A stretch of DNA of 53,172 nt from Chloroflexota bacterium (GTDB taxonomy: Bacteria; Chloroflexota; Anaerolineae; Anaerolineales; Villigracilaceae). Below are positions 45,212 to 53,068 of this stretch, piece after piece. Made by a program: the position numbers and the translations under genes. The notes below the pieces were generated by a model. It was not told where the DNA came from, made no database searches, and saw only the letters and a program-made list of their open reading frames with translations. The stretch's first letter is position 1. Every line of letters begins with the position of its first letter. The stretch covers positions 1-53,172 of the forward strand of contig JAIOAQ010000021.1 in the NCBI GenBank assembly GCA_019873735.1, written 5' to 3'.

Positions 45212-45796
45212 TCACTCCACGCCGGTGACGCGGATTTCAAGGCGGTACGTGCCGCTTTCGTCGCTCAATGTGTACTGGCAGATATTATCGTCATACTGGC
45301 GGACGGCGCAGGCCAGCAGGACAAACCCCGCTTTGCGATATTCCGGCAGGTCCGGGCTGACGCTGAAACTGCCGGGCGCGCCGCGCAGGCCGAAATAGCG
45401 GACGACGCCCACCCGGTCGGTCAGGGTCAGGCGCAGGGGACAGTTGTTCGGGTCGAGGCGGAGGATATCGCCGTCATACAGCAGATGGCAGGGCTGCGAC
45501 ATTTGCGGGCCGAGGCCGAGATAGTAAGTATTGCGTGTAGCCAATAAAGACTCCACAACATCCAATGTAGCAGTCACAGAAGGCAAGACAACAGCCGGCA
45601 GCGCCGGGGGACTGGCAGTCACAGCGGGAGAGGGCGTGACAGATGGCGTCACGGCCGCGGGCGTGCGGCTGATGCTGACCTCCACCGGGGCGGCGGGCGC
45701 AGCCGCCCGACAGGCGTTCAACAAAAGCAGGCTTGCAAGCAAGAACAGGCGGGGGAGGGGCAGGCAGTTACGAGCGGGGAAAAATTTGTGCGGCAC
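45212..45796 (-). CDS. Putative lipoprotein of unknown function
   Basis: 194 residues starting at GTG 45796. Signal peptide with lipobox LLNAC (Cys29), then a Pro/Ser/Thr-rich linker (about 40-75), then a folded domain of about 110 residues with four Cys (PCHLLYDGDI, DPNNCPLRL, VLLACAVR, DNICQYTLSD), perhaps two disulfides. I do not recognise the family. An extended -10 (TGATAGAAT) ends 7 bases before the GTG, so it is probably leaderless. It converges on the cox operon with a 13-base gap. Confidence 0.7.
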   Translation of the reverse strand: MPHKFFPARNCLPLPRLFLLASLLLLNACRAAAPAAPVEVSISRTPAAVTPSVTPSPAVTASPPALPAVVLPSVTATLDVVESLLATRNTYYLGLGPQMSQPCHLLYDGDILRLDPNNCPLRLTLTDRVGVVRYFGLRGAPGSFSVSPDLPEYRKAGFVLLACAVRQYDDNICQYTLSDESGTYRLEIRVTGVE

Positions 45797-45803
45797 GCTG
45801 CCG

Positions 45804-45812
45804 ATTCTATCA
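45804..45812 (-). promoter_or_regulatory. Extended -10 of the lipoprotein gene
   Basis: TGA-TAGAAT on the minus strand, 7 bases before the GTG start. No Shine-Dalgarno. Confidence 0.45.
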
Positions 45813-45851
45813 CGGCAAATTCTTGCCTAAAGGCGCATTTGCATCTACAAT

Positions 45852-45990
45852 AATTCCAACGCAAGGACGCAACGCAAAGGCGCGAAGGCGCAACGCAAGG
45901 ACGCGAAGGCGCAATGCAGTGGGTCATGTTTCAAACGTGACCTACCTGAACTGTTAATTCCAACGCAAGGATGCAAGGACGCGAAGGCTC
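45852..45990. repeat. Intergenic dispersed repeats and a 21-bp palindrome
   Basis: AATTCCAACGCAAGGACGCAA occurs at 45852 and again (one base different) at 45956, with further GCAAGGACGC/GCGAAGGCGC units between. The near-perfect palindrome GGTCATGTTTCAAACGTGACC lies at 45922-45942 (one symmetric mismatch). Confidence 0.7.
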
Positions 45991-46026
45991 TGCTTTTGCG
46001 GCAGTTTTGGCAGGGAGAGGTGAGAT

Positions 46027-49000
46027 ATGGCAGGGACGAACATCAGCATAGGGGGCGACTTCAGCAACGGCAACATCATTGTTGGAGATAAAAACCTGAT
46101 TATGCAGGTTGGCGGCAACTTGATTTTCAACGCAGCCGAGTACATCGAGCGCCGCCAGCGCCGCGACCTGCGCAAGATGCTGCGCGTGCTGGTGATGCTC
46201 AGCGCGCCGGTGATTGATCCGCGCCATCCCGATAAGGATCTCGCCCCTCTTGATTTACAGGCCGAATGGAACCGCCTGGCGGAGGCTGTTCGGGCCAGCG
46301 GGGCGCCGATCGCGCTGATCCACCTCCTGCCGCCCACGCTGGATGCCCTGCGTTACGCCCTCTCTCCGCGCGCGGTGGAACAGGGATTATACCCGCATGT
46401 CCTGCATTTCAGCGGCCATGCCTGGAGCGAAGGCCTGCTGCTGGAAGACGAGTATTCGCAATGTGACCCGGTGACCACCCCGCGTTTGATGGAAGCGCTA
46501 AAAGATGCCCCGCCGCTCGACCTGGCCGTATTCAATGCCTGCGAAAGCGCCGAAGGTGCGCTCTCTGCGGCGCAGGCGTTTGTGAATGCCGGACGGGCGC
46601 GCGCTGCCCTGGGGCATCCTGAACCCGTGCTGGATGATGACGCCGTGCGCTTTGCCGCCTGTCTGTATGCGGAAATGGCGCGCGGCGGCTATACCCTGAG
46701 AGAAGCCTTCACGCGGGCAAAAGAAAGCGTCAGCACGCATGTCCCGCGCCTGTTTGGCGGGGATGATCTGCGTTTCACTGCGGCAGAGCCGGGGGAACCG
46801 CTGACCGATGCGCGCCGCGCGCCCGGCAACCTGCCGGCCCGGGAGCGGTTCTTCTTTGGCCGGGGGCGGGAACTGGTGACGCTGGCGCGCACGCTGGAGA
46901 AAACCCCCTGCGCGGCCATTATCAGCGGGGTAAGCGGAATGGGCAAGACCGCCCTCGCCCTGGAAGCGGCCCATCGCAATGCCTGGCGCTTTGCAGGCGG
47001 AATAGCCTTTGGCGACGGACGCGGCGCGCCGCTGGCCGACCTGCTCCTGCGCGACATGGCGCTGGGACTGGAACTGCCGCTGCAGACCGGGCAGAAGCCT
47101 GAAGAGCCGCTGTTGGCCTACGCCCGCCAGACCCCGACCCTGTTCCTGCTGGACAACCTGGAAGATCTGCCCCAGGCCGATTTGAAGCGGCTGGCAGCCT
47201 TTTTACACCGCCTCGGTCCATCCAGCGCTGCGCTGGTGACCCTGCGCCCGCCTGCCCCTGTTTTCGAGGAACTGCCGACGGCGCGCCCGCTGCCCCTGCA
47301 CGAGGGACTTGGGGGAGAGGCGGCACGCCGTTATCTGATTGCCCTGGCCGAACAGAAGGACATTCATGGTTTGCAGAGACACGGCCTGGCCGAACAACTC
47401 GCCCAGGCCTCGCGCGGGCATCCCCTGGTGCTCGAGAAACTGGCCGCGCTGGCCGGCCGGCGGCCCCTGGAAAGCATCCTGCGCTCGGCGCGTGAGTTGA
47501 AGGGGGACTACCTTGAAATCCTGCGCGCGGTGATGGATTGGTCGCTGGAAGCGCTGGACGAGGGCGCGCGGCAGGCGCTGGCCTGCCTGCCGGTCTTTGG
47601 GGCCGGCTCGTGTACCCCCGCCGCCTGGGCCGCTGCCCTGGATTTGCCCGACGAAGAACTGTTTCCGCGCGCCGATGCCCTGCGCGCGGCTGCTCTTGTG
47701 ACCTATGTGCCGCGCGATGCGCCGCACACCGAACGCTACCGCTGGCATGCCAGCGTGAGCGATTACGCCCGCGCCGCCCTCCCGCCTGCTGAGCCAGACG
47801 AAGCCCGCCGCCGCGCCGTGGAGCAGATCTGCGCCGTTTTTGGCAAACTGCCTCCCAGCGACGACCCTTCCACGCGCCCCGACCTGATGGAAGACCTGCT
47901 CAACCTGTACCTGCTCGAAGACTGGGCCCTGGCACAGCCGCAGGGAGAGACCCTGGCACGCATGGCGACCGCGCCGCGCAACTGGTGGACCATCCTTTCA
48001 TTCCACAAGAACTGGCAGCCCTGGCTGGAGACAGCCCTGCAAAAGGGGATTTCAGACAAAGGCCTGCGCGCCAACGTGCTGAAAGCCATCGGCGACGTGC
48101 AGCAGTTTCGCGATGAGCGGGACGCGGCGCTCGCCAGTTACCAGGAGGCCCTGAAACTCTACCGCGCCGTCGGCGACCGGTTGGGCGAAGCCAACGTGCT
48201 ACAAGCCATCGGCGACGTCCAGCAGTTCCGCAAGCAACTGGATGAAGCGCTCAAGAGTTACGGTCAGGCGCTGGCGCTCTTCCGCGAGATCGGCGCGAAA
48301 TTGGGCGAAGCCAACGTGCTGAAAGCCATCGGCGACGTCCAGCAGTTCCGAGACGAACGGGATGAAGCGCTCAAGAGTTACGGTCAGGCGCTGGCGCTCT
48401 TCCGCGAGATCGGCGACCGTTTGGGCGAAGCCAACGTGCTGCAAGCCATCGGCGACGTCCAGCAGTTCCGCAAGCAACTGGATGAAGCGCTCAAGAGTTA
48501 CGGTCAGGCGCTGGCGCTCTTCCGCGAGATCGGCGCGAAATTGGGCGAAGCCAACGTGCTGAAAGCCATCGGCGACGTCCAGCAGTTCCGAGACGAACGG
48601 GATGAAGCGCTCAAGAGTTACGGTCAGGCGCTGGCGCTCTTCCGCGAGATCGGCGACCGTTTGGGCGAAGCCAACGTGCTGCAAGCCATCGGCGACGTCC
48701 AGCAGTTCCGCAAGCAACTGGATGAAGCGCTCAAGAGTTACGGTCAGGCGCTGGCGCTCTTCCGCGAGATCGGCGACCGTTTGGGCGAAGCCAACGTGCT
48801 GGCGGCCTTAACCCGGCTTTCCTTGTATTCTGGTGATATTCCCGCGGCCGAAAAACAGTTAGAGCAGGTGATTGCCATGCGGCGGGCAATTGGGAGTTTG
48901 TATGGTGAGGGTGCAGATTACGGCAACTTTGCCATTGCCTTGCTCAACCTGGGTCACAAAGCAAAAGCCAAGGAATATGCCCAAAGGGCAAGAAAGGTTT

Positions 49001-49068
49001 TCGAGAAAATAGGAGAACAAACCATTTTGAAGCAAGTGGATGCTCTCCTCGCCGCCTGCGAGGAATAA
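46027..49068 (+). CDS. CHAT protease-STAND NTPase-TPR protein, candidate immune or signalling protein
   Basis: 1013 residues. Residues 1-35 form a Gly/Asn-rich motif (ISIGGDFSNGNIIVGDKNL). Residues about 50-255 are a CHAT caspase-like domain with dyad His131 (LHFSGHA) and Cys172 (FNACESA). An NB-ARC/STAND NTPase follows (FFFGRGRELVTL at 275; Walker A GVSGMGKT 301-308; Walker B LFLLDNLED 372-380), then a winged-helix-like region. The C-terminus (about 679-960) is TPR, with 40-residue units. Known relatives sense an invader or signal by the TPR and activate the protease or oligomerise. It stands alone, with GGGAGAGGTGAG before the ATG. The TPR DNA is almost perfectly repeated. Confidence 0.85.
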   Translation: MAGTNISIGGDFSNGNIIVGDKNLIMQVGGNLIFNAAEYIERRQRRDLRKMLRVLVMLSAPVIDPRHPDKDLAPLDLQAEWNRLAEAVRASGAPIALIHLLPPTLDALRYALSPRAVEQGLYPHVLHFSGHAWSEGLLLEDEYSQCDPVTTPRLMEALKDAPPLDLAVFNACESAEGALSAAQAFVNAGRARAALGHPEPVLDDDAVRFAACLYAEMARGGYTLREAFTRAKESVSTHVPRLFGGDDLRFTAAEPGEPLTDARRAPGNLPARERFFFGRGRELVTLARTLEKTPCAAIISGVSGMGKTALALEAAHRNAWRFAGGIAFGDGRGAPLADLLLRDMALGLELPLQTGQKPEEPLLAYARQTPTLFLLDNLEDLPQADLKRLAAFLHRLGPSSAALVTLRPPAPVFEELPTARPLPLHEGLGGEAARRYLIALAEQKDIHGLQRHGLAEQLAQASRGHPLVLEKLAALAGRRPLESILRSARELKGDYLEILRAVMDWSLEALDEGARQALACLPVFGAGSCTPAAWAAALDLPDEELFPRADALRAAALVTYVPRDAPHTERYRWHASVSDYARAALPPAEPDEARRRAVEQICAVFGKLPPSDDPSTRPDLMEDLLNLYLLEDWALAQPQGETLARMATAPRNWWTILSFHKNWQPWLETALQKGISDKGLRANVLKAIGDVQQFRDERDAALASYQEALKLYRAVGDRLGEANVLQAIGDVQQFRKQLDEALKSYGQALALFREIGAKLGEANVLKAIGDVQQFRDERDEALKSYGQALALFREIGDRLGEANVLQAIGDVQQFRKQLDEALKSYGQALALFREIGAKLGEANVLKAIGDVQQFRDERDEALKSYGQALALFREIGDRLGEANVLQAIGDVQQFRKQLDEALKSYGQALALFREIGDRLGEANVLAALTRLSLYSGDIPAAEKQLEQVIAMRRAIGSLYGEGADYGNFAIALLNLGHKAKAKEYAQRARKVFEKIGEQTILKQVDALLAACEE
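48061..48800 (+). repeat. 120-bp tandem repeats in the TPR region, arranged in 240-bp blocks
   Basis: One diverged unit (48061-48180), then five near-perfect 120-bp units (48181-48780) and 20 bp of another. Units alternate between type A (CGCAAGCAACTG) and type B (CGAGACGAACGG), giving a 240-bp period. The B units at 48301 and 48541 look identical, and the A units at 48181 and 48421 differ at one base. Confidence 0.95.
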
Positions 49069-49073
49069 AGACA

Positions 49074-49106
49074 AGGCTTCCGGAGTCTCCGTAACTTCGG
49101 AAGCCT
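49074..49106. terminator. Hairpin between the convergent CHAT and ABC transporter genes
   Basis: AGGCTTCCG/CGGAAGCCT with a 15-base loop, just after the CHAT stop. There is no clear U-tract on either strand. Confidence 0.5.
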
Positions 49107-49123
49107 GCCATTTAACCATCAGG

Positions 49124-50938
49124 CTATACCGCCGCCTGGGCCATAGCCCCGCCGTAGGCCTGCTCGCGCTCGTATTTGAACTGCTGGGTGTAGAGGCGGT
49201 AGTAGTGGCCGCGCCGCTTCAGCAATTCGGCGTGTGAGCCCATTTCGGCGATGCGGCCGTTTTCAATCACGATGATGCGGTCGGCGCGCTTGATGGTCGA
49301 GAGGCGGTGGGCAATGATGAAGGAGGTGCGCCCCTTCATCAGAGCCTCCATGCCGCGCTGAATGAGGGCCTCGGTCAGCGTGTCCACGCTGGAGGTGGCC
49401 TCGTCCATGATGAAGATCTCCGGTCTGGCCAGCACGGCGCGCGCCAGGCTGATGAGTTGTTTCTGTCCCACCGAGAGCAGGCTGCCGCCTTCGCCCACTT
49501 CCTGGTCGTATCCCTTCTCAAAGGTGACGATGAAATCGTGCGCCCCGGCAATGCGGGCGGCTTCTTCCACTTCGGCGTCGCTGGCCTCCAGCCGCCCGTA
49601 GCGGATGTTCTCGCGGATCGAGCCGGAGAAGAGATGCGGCGTCTGCAGCACAACGCCGATGCGGGAGTGAATGCTTTCCAGCGTGTACTGCGTATAGTCG
49701 TGGCCGGCGATGCGGATCACGCCCTGCGTCGGCTCGTAGAAGCGGCACAGCAGGTTCACCAGGGTCGTCTTCCCGCCGCCGGTTGGGCCGACAATCGCCA
49801 GCATCTCGCCCGGCCGAACGGTCAGGCTGAAGTCCGTCAGCACCGGCTTGCCGTCCTCGTAGGTGAAAGAGACGTGATCGAACTCGATGACGCCGTGCAG
49901 GCTGGGGACGGGGCGGGCATCGGGGCGGTCATAGACGTCGGGCTGCGTGTCCACCAGTTTGAAGATGCGCTCGGCAGAGGCAATCGAGTGCTGCATCTCG
50001 GCGTAGACGCGCGCCAGGTCCTGCACCGGCCACATCATAAAGGTCACGTAGGAAACGAAAGCGTGCGCCGCTCCGACGGTGAACAGCCCGTACTGCGACT
50101 GAATGCCGCCATACCAGACGATAATCCCCAACGCCACCGCCGAAACGACCTGCACGGTAGGCAGGAAGAGGGCCGAAAGCCAGGCGGCGCGGTAACTGGC
50201 GCGGTACATCTCGCCGGTCAGTTGCTGGAACTCCGCCAGGTTGGCATCCTCGCGCCCCAGGGCCTTGACCACGCGCACCCCGCTGATGTTTTCATTGTAC
50301 GCGCCGGTGATTTTGGAATTGGCGCGCCGCGCAGCGCGGAACTGCACCAGGATGCGCTTGCGGAACTGCACCGCGATGAAAGTCAGCAGCGGCACGGCGG
50401 CAAAGACGATCAGCGCCAGTTGCCAGTTGATAATGAGCATGAAAACGGTGGCGGTGATGATGTTGAAGATCGCCCAGGTGGTATCCACCAGCCCCCAGGT
50501 CATCAGGTCGGCCACGCGCCCGCTGTCCGAGGTGACGCGCGCCATCAGCCGGCCGACCGCGTTCTGGCTGTAGTAGGAAAGCGAAAGTTCCTGCAGGTGA
50601 TTGAACATCATGCGCCGCAAATCGTACTGAATGCGCTCGCCCAGCACCCCGGCCAGGTAAATGAAGCCAAAGACCAGGCCGGCCTGCAAAATTTGCAGCA
50701 CGCCGTAATAGGTCGCCATCTCATACAACACGTCCAGATTGCCTTTGGCCAGCCCCTCGTCAATCAACTGTTTGTTGATGTAGGTGAAAAGCGAATCCAG
50801 CGCCGAGGTCAGCGCGATGGTGACGATGAATCCCGCCACCCACCACTTGTACGGTTTGAGCAGCCCCAGAATGCGCTTCAGCACCGGCATGGTCAGTTGA
50901 CTGGTATATTCTTCTTCTTCGATTTCGATGTTTGACAT
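49124..50938 (-). CDS. ABC exporter half-transporter (canonical site subunit)
   Basis: 604 residues. A six-helix type I exporter membrane domain (about 30-330) is followed by an ATPase domain with Walker A GPTGGGKTT, signature LSVGQ (488-492), Walker B IFIMDEATS with the catalytic Glu513, and H-loop FIIAHRLS. The signature deviates from LSGGQ. The partner gene upstream has Asp in place of the catalytic Glu. This complementary pattern is that of heterodimeric multidrug exporters such as TM287/288 and BmrCD. The gene starts 27 bases after its partner, with AGAGGAA before the ATG. Confidence 0.93.
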   Translation of the reverse strand: MSNIEIEEEEYTSQLTMPVLKRILGLLKPYKWWVAGFIVTIALTSALDSLFTYINKQLIDEGLAKGNLDVLYEMATYYGVLQILQAGLVFGFIYLAGVLGERIQYDLRRMMFNHLQELSLSYYSQNAVGRLMARVTSDSGRVADLMTWGLVDTTWAIFNIITATVFMLIINWQLALIVFAAVPLLTFIAVQFRKRILVQFRAARRANSKITGAYNENISGVRVVKALGREDANLAEFQQLTGEMYRASYRAAWLSALFLPTVQVVSAVALGIIVWYGGIQSQYGLFTVGAAHAFVSYVTFMMWPVQDLARVYAEMQHSIASAERIFKLVDTQPDVYDRPDARPVPSLHGVIEFDHVSFTYEDGKPVLTDFSLTVRPGEMLAIVGPTGGGKTTLVNLLCRFYEPTQGVIRIAGHDYTQYTLESIHSRIGVVLQTPHLFSGSIRENIRYGRLEASDAEVEEAARIAGAHDFIVTFEKGYDQEVGEGGSLLSVGQKQLISLARAVLARPEIFIMDEATSSVDTLTEALIQRGMEALMKGRTSFIIAHRLSTIKRADRIIVIENGRIAEMGSHAELLKRRGHYYRLYTQQFKYEREQAYGGAMAQAAV

Positions 50939-50965
50939 GGTTCCTCTTCTTAACCCTGCTGCGGG

Positions 50966-52807
50966 TTAGAACACAGAAGCAATCTCTTCTTCCAGTTCGG
51001 CCTCAATCTTCGTCTGGATATCGTAGATTTGCCGATACATCCCGTCCTGCTGCAGCAACTGCTCGTGCGTGCCCATCTGCACCACCCGCCCCTTGTCCAT
51101 CACCAGAATCAGGTCGGCGTTCATGACCGACTGGATGCGGTGGGCGATGATGAAGGTGGTGCGGTTTTGCATCAGACGGTTGAGGGCGGCGCGGATTTCG
51201 GCCTCCGTTTCCGTATCTACGCTGGAGGTGGAATCGTCCAGAATGAGGATGCGCGGGTCCTTGAGCAGGGCGCGGGCGATGGCAACGCGCTGTTTCTGCC
51301 CGCCGGAGAGGGTCACGCCCTTTTCGCCCACCAGCGTATCGTAGCCGGCCGGGAAGGACAGGATGACATCGTGAATGGCAGCCGCCCGCGCCGCGGCCTC
51401 GATCTCGGCCTGCGGCACGTCCCGGCCGACGCCGTAGGTGATGTTCTCGCGAATGGAGCGGCTGAAGAGGAAAGGCTCCTGCTCCACGATGCCGATCTGC
51501 CGGCGCAGATAGGCGCGCGGGTAGTCCTTCAGTTCGACTCCGTCCAGCAAGATCCGCCCGCCGGTGTACTCGTGAAAGCGCGGCAGGAGATTGACCAGCG
51601 AGGTCTTGCCCGAGCCGGTGGAGCCCAGCAGGGCCACCGCCTGCCCCGGTTTGCAGACGAACGAAATGTCTTGCAGCACCTCGCTCTGGCCGTCATCGTA
51701 CTGGAAGCAGACGTTCTCGAAGATGATTTCGCCTCGCACCGGACCGTTGGGCTGGAACCGGCCCTCGGTCAGCGCTTCGCGCTCCTGGCGGACGATTTCC
51801 ATCAGGCGCCCGTACGAAACCAAGCCGGTGGAGGTCTGCACAATCAGCCGCCCCAGGTTGCGGATCGGCCAGATGAGCCAGACCACCAGGGCCACATAGA
51901 CCGGGTAATCGCTGACGTTCAGTTCGCCGTTGATGACCAGCAGGCTGGCAAAGACAAAGCCGCCCAGCATTTGCAGGCCGAGGACGATATCGGAGAGCGG
52001 CCAGAAGAGCGAGTGCATCAGCAGCAGGTGCTTGCCGCGCAGGTACTTTTCCCAGTTGTCTTTTTCGAACTTGTCGATTTCGTAGGCCTGGCGGGCAAAG
52101 GCCTTGACCACGCGCACGCCGGTCAGATTCTCCTGCAGGGTGGTGGAGAGTTTGGCCTCCTGCTCCTGGTATTGTTCGTAGGCTTTGGTCACGCGGCGGA
52201 AGAACCAGACCGAGACCGCCAGGATGAAGGGGATGACGATGATGGAGGCCAGCCCCAACTTCCAGTTGAGGTAGGCGATGGCGCCAAAGTTGATGACGAA
52301 GAGGAAGACGATGCGCCCGATGCCGATTGCCTGCTCGGAGAAGAAACGCCGCAGTGTATCCACATCGGAGGTGACGCGCTCGATCAAATCGCCGGTGGGA
52401 GTCTTGCTGTGGTAGGCAAAGGACAGGCGCTGGATGTGGTCGAAGAGGAAGTCGCGCAGGCGGCGCGTGATGCTTTCGGCGGTGTACGCCGCCAGGCGTC
52501 CGGCGAGAAACGAGAATCCGCCCTCGAAAACGGCGAGGAAGACGAAGCCAAGCGCCAGCCAGAGCAGGGTACGTTCCAGCGTCCCGGCAAAGGGCGGACG
52601 TTCGCCCAGGATGGTGGCGGCAAACAGGCGCAGCAGCACCAGCGAGGTGATCATCTTGGCCAGCGCCGAGAGGCCGGTCGCCAGGTTGGCGGCCAGGTAG
52701 GCCAGCCGGTAGTCCGACATCATCTTCAGGATGCCGCGCAGTTTGTTGCTTGAGAGGGCCTTGCGGAAGTCAAAAGGAGAGACGGTAGGGATGGTGGTAG
52801 AGGTCAT
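50966..52807 (-). CDS. ABC exporter half-transporter (degenerate site subunit)
   Basis: 613 residues. Membrane domain (about 35-330), then ATPase with Walker A GSTGSGKTS, signature LSGGQKQRVAIARALL, Walker B ILILDDSTS and H-loop FIIAHRIQ. Asp525 occupies the catalytic Glu position, which makes this the degenerate-site half of a heterodimer with the gene at 49124-50938. It probably exports drugs, lipids or peptides. It is preceded by a promoter, a 28-codon leader ORF and an intrinsic terminator, so its expression may be controlled by attenuation. The ribosome binding site before the ATG is weak. Confidence 0.93.
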   Translation of the reverse strand: MTSTTIPTVSPFDFRKALSSNKLRGILKMMSDYRLAYLAANLATGLSALAKMITSLVLLRLFAATILGERPPFAGTLERTLLWLALGFVFLAVFEGGFSFLAGRLAAYTAESITRRLRDFLFDHIQRLSFAYHSKTPTGDLIERVTSDVDTLRRFFSEQAIGIGRIVFLFVINFGAIAYLNWKLGLASIIVIPFILAVSVWFFRRVTKAYEQYQEQEAKLSTTLQENLTGVRVVKAFARQAYEIDKFEKDNWEKYLRGKHLLLMHSLFWPLSDIVLGLQMLGGFVFASLLVINGELNVSDYPVYVALVVWLIWPIRNLGRLIVQTSTGLVSYGRLMEIVRQEREALTEGRFQPNGPVRGEIIFENVCFQYDDGQSEVLQDISFVCKPGQAVALLGSTGSGKTSLVNLLPRFHEYTGGRILLDGVELKDYPRAYLRRQIGIVEQEPFLFSRSIRENITYGVGRDVPQAEIEAAARAAAIHDVILSFPAGYDTLVGEKGVTLSGGQKQRVAIARALLKDPRILILDDSTSSVDTETEAEIRAALNRLMQNRTTFIIAHRIQSVMNADLILVMDKGRVVQMGTHEQLLQQDGMYRQIYDIQTKIEAELEEEIASVF

Positions 52808-52833
52808 GGTTCAACTCAGTTTGCAAAAGGGAC

Positions 52834-52864
52834 AAAAAAGCCACGGTGTGGAGTGCACCGTGGC
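52834..52864 (-). terminator. Intrinsic terminator/attenuator ahead of the ABC exporter genes
   Basis: A perfect 9-bp GC-rich stem (GCCACGGTG/CACCGTGGC, 52856-52864 with 52840-52848), a 7-base loop and six T on the minus strand. It lies between the leader ORF and the ABC start, 26 bases before the latter. Its left arm and loop (52850-52859) can pair instead with 52909-52918 inside the leader ORF. Confidence 0.9.
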
Positions 52865-52888
52865 GGTCATGAACACGCGTGGCGGCCT

Positions 52889-52975
52889 TTAGCCTTTGCC
52901 GGTCAGCAGGCGCACTCCGAGGAGGAAAGTCGGTTCATCTCCAGCAGCAGAGATGTTGGGGGTAATGCCGTTCAT
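52889..52975 (-). CDS. 28-residue leader peptide of the ABC exporter operon
   Basis: A short ORF, ATG 52975 to TAA 52889-52891. The peptide begins MNGITPNI and ends RLLTGKG. AAAGGAGG (52984-52991) lies 8 bases upstream, the best ribosome binding site in this region. It has no Trp, His or other run of rare residues, so it is not a classical amino-acid attenuator. Codons 20-23 (GGA GTG CGC C) are part of a possible antiterminator with the downstream terminator. The pattern resembles BmrB ahead of BmrCD in Bacillus subtilis, where antibiotics that slow ribosomes induce the exporter. Alternatively it could be an exported peptide. Confidence 0.65.
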   Translation of the reverse strand: MNGITPNISAAGDEPTFLLGVRLLTGKG

Positions 52976-53020
52976 GCAGTGCGCCTCCTTTCGTTAGAAT
53001 TGGCTCGTATGAGCGGGGTG

Positions 53021-53050
53021 AGTGTATCACGCCTGCGCGGGAACTGTCAA
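53021..53050 (-). promoter_or_regulatory. Strong sigma70-type promoter of the leader-ABC operon
   Basis: TTGACA (complement of 53045-53050), 18 bp, TACACT (complement of 53021-53026). Transcription would start near 53014, about 40 bases before the leader ORF. Confidence 0.75.
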
Positions 53051-53068
53051 GCCAGATTTCCCTGAAGT

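Noticed and set aside
48199..48717. A 172-residue repetitive minus-strand ORF
   Set aside because: It is the reverse reading of the TPR tandem repeats of the CHAT-STAND gene.
50951..50968. TAACCC/GGGTTA hairpin between the two ABC genes as a terminator
   Set aside because: The stem is only 6 bp, has no U-tract and overlaps the stop codon; the two genes are expected to be cotranscribed.
49307..52753. Long plus-strand ORFs opposite the two ABC transporter genes
   Set aside because: Shadow frames; both ABC proteins are complete with all ATPase motifs.
52915..52932. GAGGAGGAAAGTC resembles the conserved GAGGAAAGUC of RNase P RNA
   Set aside because: It is the antisense of the leader ORF and no further RNase P RNA elements follow.
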